Assembly (NCBI RefSeq): GCF_024138395.1
Contig: NZ_JAMYDU010000003.1
Coordinates: 434,001-498,000, forward strand
DNA from: Pseudomonas mandelii
Lineage (GTDB): Bacteria; Pseudomonadota; Gammaproteobacteria; Pseudomonadales; Pseudomonadaceae
Reading direction: 5' to 3'
DNA: 64,000 nucleotides
Below are positions 6,714-15,303 of this stretch, in pieces. The notes under the pieces are model-generated. The model was not told the DNA's origin and did not search any database. It worked only from the letters and a program-made list of their open reading frames with translations. Positions within the stretch are counted from its first letter, which is position 1. Each line of letters starts with the position of its first letter. The position numbers and the translations under genes are program-made.

Positions 6714-7291
6714 GTCAGTACCTCCTCGGCCAGCAGCCGACGCAGTTTTTGCTGGGCGTAGCGCAAGCGACTTTTAACGGTTTCCAGCGGGGTTTCGGTG
6801 AGGGTGGCGATCTGCGGCAGGTCGAGGTCGCCGTGGGCGCGCAGCAGGAACACTTCGCGCTGGTCGGCGGGCAGTGTTTGCAGGGCGGCTTCGAGGCGTT
6901 GACCGTCGCGGCTCAGGCTCAGCAGTTGTTCGGGGTCGGCCGCGTCATCGATCAGGGCGTGGGTTTGTTCGTCGTAGCTGTCGTGCAAGGGGTTGTGGTT
7001 TCCGTGTTTGCGCCAGTGATCGATCAGTCGGTTGCGGGCGATCTGGTAGAGCCAGGTACGAAAGTTCGCCCGGCCTTGTGGCTGACTGGTGCTGCGGATC
7101 AGGCTCAGCCAGGTTTCCTGATACACCTCTTCGGCCAGTTCGGGTTTGCCGCTGAGGCCGAGGAGGAATCGATAAAGGCCCTGGCGATGACGGGCGTACA
7201 AAACTTCGAACGCCGGCCCGTCGCCGGAGCGGTAGCGCGCCAGCAGCGATTCGTCGCTGCTGGCGGCTGAGCTTATTGCAGAATCGGACAT
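6710..7291 (-). CDS. ECF-type RNA polymerase sigma factor
   Basis: A sigma-70 family protein of 193 residues with only regions 2 and 4. Region 2 spans about 20-95 (FEVLYARHRQGLYRFLLGL, then AEEVYQETWLSLIRS and WLYQIARNRLIDHWR). Region 4 covers about 125-180 (LPADQREVFLLRAHGDLDLP, then TETPLETVKSRLRYAQQKL). It reads from the same operon as a VWA lipoprotein upstream and an anti-sigma-like protein downstream. A GTG at 7312 overlapping the VWA stop is an alternative start, but the ATG at 7291 gives the typical length and has AAGAGG upstream. The regulon cannot be told from here. Confidence 0.9.
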   Translation of the reverse strand: MSDSAISSAASSDESLLARYRSGDGPAFEVLYARHRQGLYRFLLGLSGKPELAEEVYQETWLSLIRSTSQPQGRANFRTWLYQIARNRLIDHWRKHGNHNPLHDSYDEQTHALIDDAADPEQLLSLSRDGQRLEAALQTLPADQREVFLLRAHGDLDLPQIATLTETPLETVKSRLRYAQQKLRRLLAEEVLT

Positions 7292-7308
7292 GTCAGCGCT
7301 GGCCTCTT

Positions 7309-9069
7309 TCACTCTATCCGGTTGTCGTTGGGCTGTTGATTGGAGGCGGTCGGGGTTCGCAGGCTCTGCGCCAACTCCACCAATTGCACGAATTCACTGC
7401 GCAGGCCGAATTGATCATCGCCCCGTGCGCCACGGGCCAGGGCTTCGGTGTCTTTCAGGCTGAATTCACCGGTATAGCGCCCGTCCTTGAGCTGCTGGGA
7501 AAAGGCAGCGACGGCGGCGGCAAATCTCAGGTCATCGCTGGCGGTCGAAAGCTTGCCGGCCTCACCATTCAGCTCTCCACTCAAGATTGGCCGCTCGATC
7601 AAGCGACTATTCCCACCTTCCGACGACTGATAACGCACCCGCAGCATCGCCAATTCCCCGTTTTTTGCAGAAACCTCGGCCCCAGGATTGCCATAGCGCA
7701 ACGGTTCCAGCCAGCCCTTCTCACCCTTGGGCACAATTTCATACAACGCCGTCACCGTATGCCCTGCGCCGATTTCTCCGGCGTCGACTTTATCGTTGCT
7801 GAAATCCTCACGTTTCAAGGCGCGATTCTCATAGCCCAACAGTCGATATTCGCTGACCTGCGCCGGGTTGAATTCCACCTGCAGCTTAACGTTTTTCGCC
7901 ACCACCGCGAGGGTCGAGCCGAGCTGATCCACCAGCACCTTGCGCGCCTCGCGCAGATTGTCGATGTAGGCGTAGTTGCCATCGCCAGCATCGGCCAGTT
8001 GTTCCATCAGGTGTTCATTGTAGTTATCCACACCGAAACCCAGCGTGGTCAGGGACACGCCGGTTTTGCGTTTATCCACAGCCATTTGCTTGAGGCTGTC
8101 GAAGTCGCTGATGCCAACGTTGAAGTCACCGTCGGTAGCCAGCAGGATGCGGTTGATGCCTTTGGGGATAAACGCCTGTTGCGCCATTTGATAGGCCAGT
8201 TCGATACCCGACGCGCCGGCGGTCGAACCGCCTGCGGTCAATTGGTCGATGGCGGTACGAATTTTCGCTTTTTCCCGTCCGGAAGTCGGCTCCAGCACCA
8301 CGCGTGATTCTCCGGCATACACCACCAGCGAAACCCGGTCCTGCTCGCGCAGTTGATCGACCAGCAATTTCAGGGTGCTTTTGACCATGGGCAAGCCTTC
8401 GCGCCGGTCCATGGAGCCGGACACGTCCACCAGAAACACCAGGTTCGCCGGGGCCAGCTCCGCCACCGCGCGATCAGATGCCTTGATGCCGATGCGCAGC
8501 AAGCGGGTATGCGGGCTCCAGGGCGACGGCGCCAGTTCGGTGGTCACGCCGAACGGCGAGCCATCAGTAGGCAAGGCGTAATCGTAGGGGAAGTAATTGA
8601 CCATTTCTTCCAGCCGCACCGCCCCTTCGGGAGGCAAACGCCCCTGATTGAGCAAGCGTCGGACGTTGGCGTAAGCGCCGGTGTCGACATCGGCACTGAA
8701 GGTCGAGACCGGCGCCTCGGCCACGCTGTGGATCGGGTTATCGGCCAGCGCCTGATATTGCTCTCGCTGCTCGTCCCGATAGCCCTGTGGATAAGCTTCA
8801 CCGGCCGGCATGGGCGCGAAAGCGACTACCGGTGCTGGTCGCGCGCTGCGCTTGGCCTGCGCGGTGTCTGCCATGACCGCCTCACGCACCAACGCTTCAG
8901 TTTTCAGCGCACCTTGAGCCGGTGGCGCAACCGCAGCCGGGCTGTCTGTCTCAGAGGCGTGCGTCGCAGAATCTGGCGTGGATGAAGCGCCGCAACCGGC
9001 AACGGCCAGCAGCAACCCGGCGGCGAAACCCTGGGCGGCCGGGCGGAGGTAATACAGAGGGAGGGACAT
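7309..9069 (-). CDS. VWA-domain lipoprotein (YfbK-like, DUF3520 C-terminus)
   Basis: A 586-residue protein. The N-terminus is a lipoprotein signal (hydrophobic GFAAGLLLAVAGC, lipobox Cys at 26), followed by a low-complexity linker. About 120-165 is the VWF N-terminal part (YANVRRLLNQGRLPPEGAVR), 207-380 the VWA domain with the metal site DVSGS near 215, and the last 100 residues (FSQQLKDGRYTGEFSLKDTE onward) match DUF3520. It is a YfbK-type surface or periplasmic protein of unclear role. It heads the operon with an ECF sigma and an anti-sigma-like gene, so a sensing role is possible. Its stop lies within 20 bases of the sigma start. Confidence 0.88.
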   Translation of the reverse strand: MSLPLYYLRPAAQGFAAGLLLAVAGCGASSTPDSATHASETDSPAAVAPPAQGALKTEALVREAVMADTAQAKRSARPAPVVAFAPMPAGEAYPQGYRDEQREQYQALADNPIHSVAEAPVSTFSADVDTGAYANVRRLLNQGRLPPEGAVRLEEMVNYFPYDYALPTDGSPFGVTTELAPSPWSPHTRLLRIGIKASDRAVAELAPANLVFLVDVSGSMDRREGLPMVKSTLKLLVDQLREQDRVSLVVYAGESRVVLEPTSGREKAKIRTAIDQLTAGGSTAGASGIELAYQMAQQAFIPKGINRILLATDGDFNVGISDFDSLKQMAVDKRKTGVSLTTLGFGVDNYNEHLMEQLADAGDGNYAYIDNLREARKVLVDQLGSTLAVVAKNVKLQVEFNPAQVSEYRLLGYENRALKREDFSNDKVDAGEIGAGHTVTALYEIVPKGEKGWLEPLRYGNPGAEVSAKNGELAMLRVRYQSSEGGNSRLIERPILSGELNGEAGKLSTASDDLRFAAAVAAFSQQLKDGRYTGEFSLKDTEALARGARGDDQFGLRSEFVQLVELAQSLRTPTASNQQPNDNRIE

Positions 9070-9155
9070 GGGGGCTGACCTCAGGAGGAAATTGACTCAT
9101 TCATCCTCTGAGACGGACACCTCGGCAGGTTCGGGTTAACTCCCCGAAAAAATCT

Positions 9156-9716
9156 TCAGCGGTGATAACGCCGCACCACGCTGCTGTTTTTCAGCACATG
9201 GCCTTTGATCTGTTCCATCAGCTGCGCGCGGGTCAGGCCGGCAGGCAAGGCGTCTGGCGCCAGGTCCAGGGCGTAAAGCTGAATGAGGTAGTGATGGGAG
9301 CTGTCGCCAATGGGCGGGCAAGGGCCGATGTAACCGGTGGTGCCTTTGCTGTTGCTGCCGCCTACGCCTTCGAGGGCGGATTTGGCGCCGACGCCGGCCG
9401 CGATCTGCCGCGTGGTGGCTTTGATGCCGTAATGAATCCAGTGGTCGACACCCAAGCCTTTCTGGCCATCCGGGTCGTGCATGACGATGGCATAGCTGAG
9501 CGTGCCCGCAGGGCCGGCGTTCCAGCTCAGGGCCGGGGACTGGTTCTTGCCGCCACAACCGCTGGCATCGCTGGCCGCCGCCGAGGTGAACAGGCGATTG
9601 TCCGAAACACCGGGAATGCTGAGGGTGAAACGCTCCTGGGCCTGTGCCGGAAACTGCACGCAAAGGGCGACTGCAACGGCCGCCAGCCAAGGGTTCAAAG
9701 AGGTCAATCGGGTCAT
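9156..9716 (-). CDS. YbhB/YbcL family (PEBP) secreted protein
   Basis: A 186-residue phosphatidylethanolamine-binding-protein fold of the YbhB/YbcL type. It has a Sec signal peptide (MTRLTSLNPWLAAVAVALCV, cut after PAQAQ) and the family motifs SPALSWNAGPAGTLSYAIVM, HDPDG, DHWIHYGI and GYIGPCPPIG. The role in bacteria is not settled; periplasmic ligand binding is the usual suggestion. I chose the ATG at 9716 because it begins the signal peptide and has AAGGTG upstream; the frame is open to 9758. Confidence 0.92.
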   Translation of the reverse strand: MTRLTSLNPWLAAVAVALCVQFPAQAQERFTLSIPGVSDNRLFTSAAASDASGCGGKNQSPALSWNAGPAGTLSYAIVMHDPDGQKGLGVDHWIHYGIKATTRQIAAGVGAKSALEGVGGSNSKGTTGYIGPCPPIGDSSHHYLIQLYALDLAPDALPAGLTRAQLMEQIKGHVLKNSSVVRRYHR

Positions 9717-9853
9717 ACCGGAGCACCTTGTGCGGGTGGGGCCGTGGTCGGCTGGCAAACTATAGCCGGACCGTTCGTGCGGTGGCAGGGGAATTGGCTG
9801 AACCTCGGCATAGGCGCCAAACTCCTAAGTGATACATCCCCTGGAGATCGATC

Positions 9854-11383
9854 ATGGCACTGCATCGCGTCGCCCGTTTCGCCGATGTGCCCCAAGACCG
9901 TGGCCTTGAGGTCCGGATCGACAAGATGAAAATCGTCTTGCTGCGGGTCGGCGATCAATTGCGCGCCTATCAGGGCAAATGTCCCCACGCCGGCGCTCCC
10001 TTGGCCAAAGGTGCGTTGTGTCATGGGCGACTGATCTGTCCGTGGCACAAGGCAGCCTATCGGCTTGAAGACGGCGCGTTATGCGAGCCACCGTCCCTGG
10101 ACAGTCTGCGGCGCTACCCACTTGAAATCCGCGACGATGAGGTCTGGGTCGATGACCAGCCGATGCCCACCGCGAGCACCCCACCGGCGGACGATAAGCG
10201 GACCTTTGTGATCATCGGTGCCGGTGCCGCAGGTACAGCCTGTGCGGCGGCACTGAGGGAGAAAGGTTTCGGTGGCCGGGTGTTGCTGATCGACCGTGAA
10301 CCTGAGGCTGGTTATGACCGAACGGTACTGAGCAAATTCGTGATTGCCGGGGAGATGCCACCGGACGAAGTACCCCCACTGCGCGATGAAAGTTTTTATC
10401 GTGAACAGCGCATCGAACGAATAAACGGCGAAGTGACGGGGCTGGACTCATCGCGCCGGACCCTGCGTCTGGCCGATGGCCAATCATTGAGCTATGACGG
10501 CGCAGTGATCGCCACCGGCGGTGCCCCGAATCATCTTTCACTGCCGGGCGCCGATCTGCCGCAGGTGTTCGTGCTGCGTTCGAAAGCACAGGCGCAGCAG
10601 ATTCTTTCAGCCGCGAAACCCGGTCAGCGGGCAGTGATCGTTGGCGACAGTTTCATTGCTCTGGAGTCCGCTTCATCCCTGCGTGAATACGGCCTGGACG
10701 TCACTGTCCTGGCCCGCCATGCCATCCCTTTCGAGGCGCAATTCGGCGATGCCGTTGGCAAGTCAATTCGTGCCCTGCACGAGGCCAACGGCGTGGTGTT
10801 TCATACGGATGGCGAAGCCGCGCAGATCGAAGGCACAGGCAAAGTCGAAGCGGTGCTACTGGACAACGGTCAGCGCTTGCCGGCGGACCTGGTGTTGGTC
10901 GGCATTGGCGTCACCCCGGCAACGGCCCCGTTTGCCGATCTGCCAAAGGAAAAAGATCAGTCATTGAAGGTCGATGGTGGAATGCGCGTGACCGATGGGC
11001 TCTGGGCCGTCGGCGACATCGCAACCTTCCCGCTCAACGGCCAGCCCCAACGGATCGAACACTGGCGCCTGGCTCAGCAACAGGCACGAATTGCGGCGGC
11101 GAATATGCTCGGCGACGATGAGCGCTATCTCGACGTACCGTATTTCTGGACCTGGCACTTCGGCAAAAACTACGACTACCTCGGACACGCCGAGGCCTGG
11201 GACGAGGTCGAGTTCAAGGGCGACCCTGATCATCCACCGTTTATCGGCCTGTTCGGCAAGAACGGCGTGGTGGCGGCGGCCGTTGCCTGCGATCAGGAGC
11301 GGGCCATGGCAATGCTCGCCGAACGAATGAAACAGCCGCTGTCGGTGGATGAGGCATGGCGGATGATTCGGGACGTTGCCTGA
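9854..11383 (+). CDS. Rieske-FAD oxidoreductase (AIF-like ferredoxin reductase)
   Basis: A 509-residue fusion. Residues 1-105 are a Rieske domain with the [2Fe-2S] ligands C43, H45, C62 and H65 (CPHAG and CPWHK). Residues 116-500 are a pyridine nucleotide-disulphide reductase fold: FAD site VIIGAGAAGTACAAALREKG, second dinucleotide site AVIVGDSFIALESASSL, late FAD motif DGLWAVGDIA. The C-terminus holds a reductase dimerisation-type region (FWTWHFGKNYDYLGHAEAWD). It resembles AIFL/nfr-type ferredoxin reductases; electron acceptor unknown. GGAGA before the ATG supports the start. It stands alone, converging on pgaD. Confidence 0.9.
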   Translation: MALHRVARFADVPQDRGLEVRIDKMKIVLLRVGDQLRAYQGKCPHAGAPLAKGALCHGRLICPWHKAAYRLEDGALCEPPSLDSLRRYPLEIRDDEVWVDDQPMPTASTPPADDKRTFVIIGAGAAGTACAAALREKGFGGRVLLIDREPEAGYDRTVLSKFVIAGEMPPDEVPPLRDESFYREQRIERINGEVTGLDSSRRTLRLADGQSLSYDGAVIATGGAPNHLSLPGADLPQVFVLRSKAQAQQILSAAKPGQRAVIVGDSFIALESASSLREYGLDVTVLARHAIPFEAQFGDAVGKSIRALHEANGVVFHTDGEAAQIEGTGKVEAVLLDNGQRLPADLVLVGIGVTPATAPFADLPKEKDQSLKVDGGMRVTDGLWAVGDIATFPLNGQPQRIEHWRLAQQQARIAAANMLGDDERYLDVPYFWTWHFGKNYDYLGHAEAWDEVEFKGDPDHPPFIGLFGKNGVVAAAVACDQERAMAMLAERMKQPLSVDEAWRMIRDVA

Positions 11384-11412
11384 CCGACCCAAACAACAGG
11401 AACGTACCAGAC

Positions 11413-11940
11413 TCAGACGTGACTAACCGGCTCTCGGTTATCGTCATCTTCGGCCTGCAGGCGGATCACCAGCGGATGCTCCAGTGGCGCCAAAGGCGGT
11501 GGCAGCTGGGCCGGGTCGACCGGGAAGAAGTGCGTAACGACATGACTGACATCGCCATCCTGATCGTTATGAATGGTCATCGAGCCCGGCGTGCGCAGTT
11601 TCGCCAGCCGGTCGCCGGTCAGCTTGAAGCTTTTACTGAGCCCCTGATCATCCACCACCGGCGCCGGCAAACGGCGCTGGGCGAAGCTCTTGCTTTTGCG
11701 CTGTTGATAACGCGCCCATGTGATCAGGATCACCGCGTTCAACAGCGCCACCCACAGGTAAATCTGCAACGTGCCGAGCGCATCGAAAAACGACGCATCG
11801 ATGCGCGGGCCGTCATGGGTATCGATCAATGGCCACAACCCCCGCGCCAGCAAATACAGCAGCCCGACCCAGGCGAGCACGGTGAGAAAAACATCGATCA
11901 CGACCAGAAAGGGTCGCTGCCGGGTTCTGATGATTTTCAT
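11413..11940 (-). CDS. pgaD: PgaD, poly-N-acetylglucosamine synthesis accessory protein
   Basis: A 175-residue inner-membrane protein with two membrane segments ([20 protein letters not shown] and [20 protein letters not shown]) and a cytoplasmic C-terminal tail, as in PgaD. PgaD binds PgaC and makes the c-di-GMP-dependent poly-beta-1,6-N-acetylglucosamine synthase active. It is the last gene of pgaABCD and overlaps pgaC by four bases. PgaD sequences are poorly conserved, so the assignment relies partly on position. Confidence 0.9.
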   Translation of the reverse strand: MKIIRTRQRPFLVVIDVFLTVLAWVGLLYLLARGLWPLIDTHDGPRIDASFFDALGTLQIYLWVALLNAVILITWARYQQRKSKSFAQRRLPAPVVDDQGLSKSFKLTGDRLAKLRTPGSMTIHNDQDGDVSHVVTHFFPVDPAQLPPPLAPLEHPLVIRLQAEDDDNREPVSHV

Positions 11941-13292
11941 TTGATGACCTCCTCTTCATCGTCATTCAGCGGCTTGATGCCCCGGTCCGGGCTGACCCAG
12001 CGCGCGCGCTTCTGATGCTGGCCGAACAGCACTTTGGGGAAACTGACCAGGGTGGTGAGCAGGCTGATGAACCAGAACACCAGCGGGTACCAGACCACCC
12101 AGAACATGGTCTTGCCGAGGCCCTTTTCATAACGGCGGTCGATCAGGATGCTGACCGCGAATTGCACCAGGCAGACCGCCGCCAACAGCAGCCCGGTAAA
12201 CGCCGGTGGCATGAGGTGATCGACAGCAATGGCTGGCGGCATTTCGACGAACTTGCCGACGCCCCAGAAAATCACCGACAACAGGAACGTGAACGCCCAG
12301 CCGGTGGACAGGCAGTATTCGAACAGCAGCGGCCAGAGGTAACGATGGCGGTATTGCCAGATGCCACGGATGTTCTTGAACAGCACCTCGGCGCCGCCCT
12401 GGGCCCAGCGCAGACGCTGCTTCCACAGGCCGCCGAGGGTTTCCGGCATAAGAATCCAGCACAACGCGCGAGGCTCGTAGAAAATGCTCCAATGATCCAG
12501 TTGCAGCTTCCAACTGATGTCGATGTCTTCAGTGATCATGTCCGGGCTCCAGTAGCCGACCCGGTTCAGCGCCGTGCGGCGGAAGGCGACGATCACCCCG
12601 GAGACGGTAAAGATCCGCCCGAACACCCGTTGGGTGCGCTTGATCAGGCCGATGATCGACGAGAACTCGCCGACCTGCACGCGGCCGACCAGGGTCGAAC
12701 GGGTGCGGATTCGCGGGTTACCGGTCACAGCGCCCAGTCGCGCATTGTCGAGCATTGGCGCCACCAGATACGCCGCGGTGTTCGGCGCCAGCAGGGCATC
12801 ACCGTCGATGCACACCAGATACTCGCTGCGCGCCGCGATGGCGCCCATGCGCAGGGCCACAGCCTTGCCCTGATTTTCCGCCAGATGCAGCACTCGCAGA
12901 CGCGGATCCTGCGCCGCCAGTGCATCGAGCACCGCGGCAGTGTTGTCCTTGGAGCCGTCGTTGATCGCGATCACTTCGATGTTCGGGTAATGCTGGGCCA
13001 GCGCCGCGTGGATGGTATCGGCCGCGTTGTCGCCTTCGTTGTAGCAAGGGATCAAAATCGAGATCAGTGGTTCGCCGGCCAGCGCTGGCGGCAAAGTGTC
13101 GTCCTGCCACGGCCAGTGCCGCTCCCAGTGCAGCCAGAAATACAGGCCACCGGCGATCCACAGTCCCGACATGAACAGCGGATAAAAGAACACGAAGTCC
13201 ATCAGGAATTGCCCGGTGAGCAGAAAGATCAGCCCGAGGGGGACCCCGAGGACAATCGCCAGAACCAGCAGGGCTAGAAGTCTGTCCAGCAT
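11937..13292 (-). CDS. pgaC: PgaC, poly-beta-1,6-N-acetylglucosamine synthase
   Basis: A 451-residue processive family-2 glycosyltransferase of the inner membrane. Two N-terminal membrane segments are followed by the GT-A domain: [20 protein letters not shown], the DxD motif in CIDGDALL, the TEDIDISWK acceptor motif, and the QRLRWAQGG processivity motif. Several C-terminal membrane segments follow. It polymerises UDP-GlcNAc into PNAG and exports it with PgaD. It starts just after the pgaB stop. Confidence 0.97.
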   Translation of the reverse strand: MLDRLLALLVLAIVLGVPLGLIFLLTGQFLMDFVFFYPLFMSGLWIAGGLYFWLHWERHWPWQDDTLPPALAGEPLISILIPCYNEGDNAADTIHAALAQHYPNIEVIAINDGSKDNTAAVLDALAAQDPRLRVLHLAENQGKAVALRMGAIAARSEYLVCIDGDALLAPNTAAYLVAPMLDNARLGAVTGNPRIRTRSTLVGRVQVGEFSSIIGLIKRTQRVFGRIFTVSGVIVAFRRTALNRVGYWSPDMITEDIDISWKLQLDHWSIFYEPRALCWILMPETLGGLWKQRLRWAQGGAEVLFKNIRGIWQYRHRYLWPLLFEYCLSTGWAFTFLLSVIFWGVGKFVEMPPAIAVDHLMPPAFTGLLLAAVCLVQFAVSILIDRRYEKGLGKTMFWVVWYPLVFWFISLLTTLVSFPKVLFGQHQKRARWVSPDRGIKPLNDDEEEVIK

Positions 13293-13293
13293 G

Positions 13294-15297
13294 TTATGGA
13301 TTCCACTTGTTGGAGAGCGCGGGCCGCACGGTTTTCAGGTCCGGCTGGTTCTCGAGGAAGTTGTCCGGGTAGTAGCCGAAACTGGTGACGCCCTGACGCT
13401 TGAGGCGGCCCATCCAGTCAGCCAACTGCTCGCCGTCGATGTCGGCGTCGGTGCTTTTCGTCCAGTCACGGGCCTGCAATTCGAACACCGTGCGGTCGAG
13501 GGCGCCGGGGCGCGATTTAACCGTCGCCACCAGCGCTTCAAGCCAAGGGCCGGATTGCTGGCGGCTCTGTTTTTCCATGAGTGGCATGGCCATTGGCGCC
13601 GTCCAGTCGTAGGCACCCAGGAAGTCGTCGAGGTTCTGCGCGAACCACGCTTCGCTCTCGGGGTTGAGCATGGGTTCGGCGAAAATATTGCGCGCCGTTT
13701 TCACTTGCGGGCCACGAATGGCGCGGACCTTGGCGGTCAGTTCGTGAGTGAAATCGATCAGGTAGCGGCTCTTGAACCGCGTCCAGCGTTGCAGCATGGC
13801 TGGATCGCCGCGCAGGGTGGCAATCGAACCGGGCAGACCGTTGGCGGCATAGACCTTCAGAGCTTCAGGCCCGGCGTCTTCGAAGTCCGACAGCACCGCG
13901 TCATCGTGATAGAGGATGCCGTCGACCGAGGTCAGGCGCGCCACGTCTTCGTAGATTTCACCGATGATGCGCCGCACGTTCGGATGGAATGGCGACAAGC
14001 GCTTGTACTGGTCCGGATCGATCGACGTAGTAGCGGTTTTCGGGTCCCAGCGAGTGACGCGTGGCAGCTTCGAGTCCAGGGCAAAACTCAGTACCGGCAT
14101 CCACGCGAAGACCTTGACGTTAGCCCGAGTGCGCAACTGCCAGGCCACGCGGTCGAAGAGGTCGGCGCGCACCGGTAAGTGACGGTTGGGGAAGTACAGC
14201 GAGTGCACCAGGCCATCGCCCGCTGGGTCGGCGAAGGCTTGCAGGAACACTGTGTTGGCACCCATGTCGGCCATGCGCTGGACCAGTTTGCCGAGGTTGA
14301 TTTCCTGTTGGGCCGGGTCTGGGTCGTAGACGTTGTCCAGGTCCACGTGCACCACGCGCATCGGCGCTTTGGACTGCACCGACACCATGCTGTTGGCGAA
14401 GCGTTCGCCATTCGGATCTGAAGCCACCAAAAAGCGCGGGCTGCTCATCAGGTTGTCGAGGGCATCGAGGCCGTCGTCCAGGGTCAGGGCCATCTGATAA
14501 CCCTGATCGTTGATCACTTGCAGCGAAGTGCCATCCGCCGCGCCATACGGCCAGACCCAGACCCGCGGTTTGTAACCGGTGACCTTGCGGATCTTCTCCG
14601 AAATGGCCGCCACGTCGGCGCGCATCCGGGCCTGGAATTGGGCTTCGGTTTCATAGCGGCCGGTAGCAGCGTCATAACGCCGAGTGGCGGCCGCCGGTTG
14701 CAGGTTGCCTTGCGGGTTGGCCAACACGCCTTTGTGGCTGGCGTCGGTGTGGGCGGCGATTTCCACCAGGCCGGATCGGGAAACCTCGCGGATCTGTTCC
14801 CAGGTCAGGAAGTCCGAACGCTTGCGCGGTGTGCCGGCGAAATCCACCGGCTGGTTCAGCGGCGTATCGATCCATACCCCGACCGGCGCCAGCAAGGCAT
14901 GCCAGTTATAGGCGCGCAGCACTGGCAACACGCGGGTGTAGAAGCTCGCATAACCGTCGTCGAAACTCAGCATGATCGCCCGTGGCGGCAGTTCGGGGCC
15001 GCCGTTGCGAGCCGCCATGATCTGGTCGACGGTGACCGGTTTGTAGTTGTTCTCCCGCAGCCACGCCAATTGCTCGAGCAGACGCTCGGTGCGTACAGCC
15101 ACCACCGCCTGATCGGGGTCATGGTCTTCGACATCGTGATAAGCAATCCCGAGTACGTGGTTTTTCGGCCACGGCTTTTCATTGGCCGGCACCGGGCGTT
15201 CGGACGGCGGTGCGAAGGCCGGGGCTTGCTGGGCGCAGGCGCTGATCAACAGCGCTCCCAGCAGAAGGATGAAACGCGAAATAAAAGGCATCTTCAA
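13294..15297 (-). CDS. pgaB: PgaB, PNAG N-deacetylase lipoprotein
   Basis: A 667-residue outer-membrane lipoprotein (signal [13 protein letters not shown], lipobox Cys at 21). The polysaccharide deacetylase domain (about 95-310) shows the NodB motifs [11 protein letters not shown] and [12 protein letters not shown]. The C-terminal half (about 320-660) is the PgaB hydrolase-like domain ([26 protein letters not shown]). It partly deacetylates PNAG so the polymer can leave the cell. Start MKMPFISRF is preceded by AAGAGTTTGAAG. Confidence 0.97.
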   Translation of the reverse strand: MKMPFISRFILLLGALLISACAQQAPAFAPPSERPVPANEKPWPKNHVLGIAYHDVEDHDPDQAVVAVRTERLLEQLAWLRENNYKPVTVDQIMAARNGGPELPPRAIMLSFDDGYASFYTRVLPVLRAYNWHALLAPVGVWIDTPLNQPVDFAGTPRKRSDFLTWEQIREVSRSGLVEIAAHTDASHKGVLANPQGNLQPAAATRRYDAATGRYETEAQFQARMRADVAAISEKIRKVTGYKPRVWVWPYGAADGTSLQVINDQGYQMALTLDDGLDALDNLMSSPRFLVASDPNGERFANSMVSVQSKAPMRVVHVDLDNVYDPDPAQQEINLGKLVQRMADMGANTVFLQAFADPAGDGLVHSLYFPNRHLPVRADLFDRVAWQLRTRANVKVFAWMPVLSFALDSKLPRVTRWDPKTATTSIDPDQYKRLSPFHPNVRRIIGEIYEDVARLTSVDGILYHDDAVLSDFEDAGPEALKVYAANGLPGSIATLRGDPAMLQRWTRFKSRYLIDFTHELTAKVRAIRGPQVKTARNIFAEPMLNPESEAWFAQNLDDFLGAYDWTAPMAMPLMEKQSRQQSGPWLEALVATVKSRPGALDRTVFELQARDWTKSTDADIDGEQLADWMGRLKRQGVTSFGYYPDNFLENQPDLKTVRPALSNKWNP

Positions 15298-15303
15298 ACT
15301 CTT

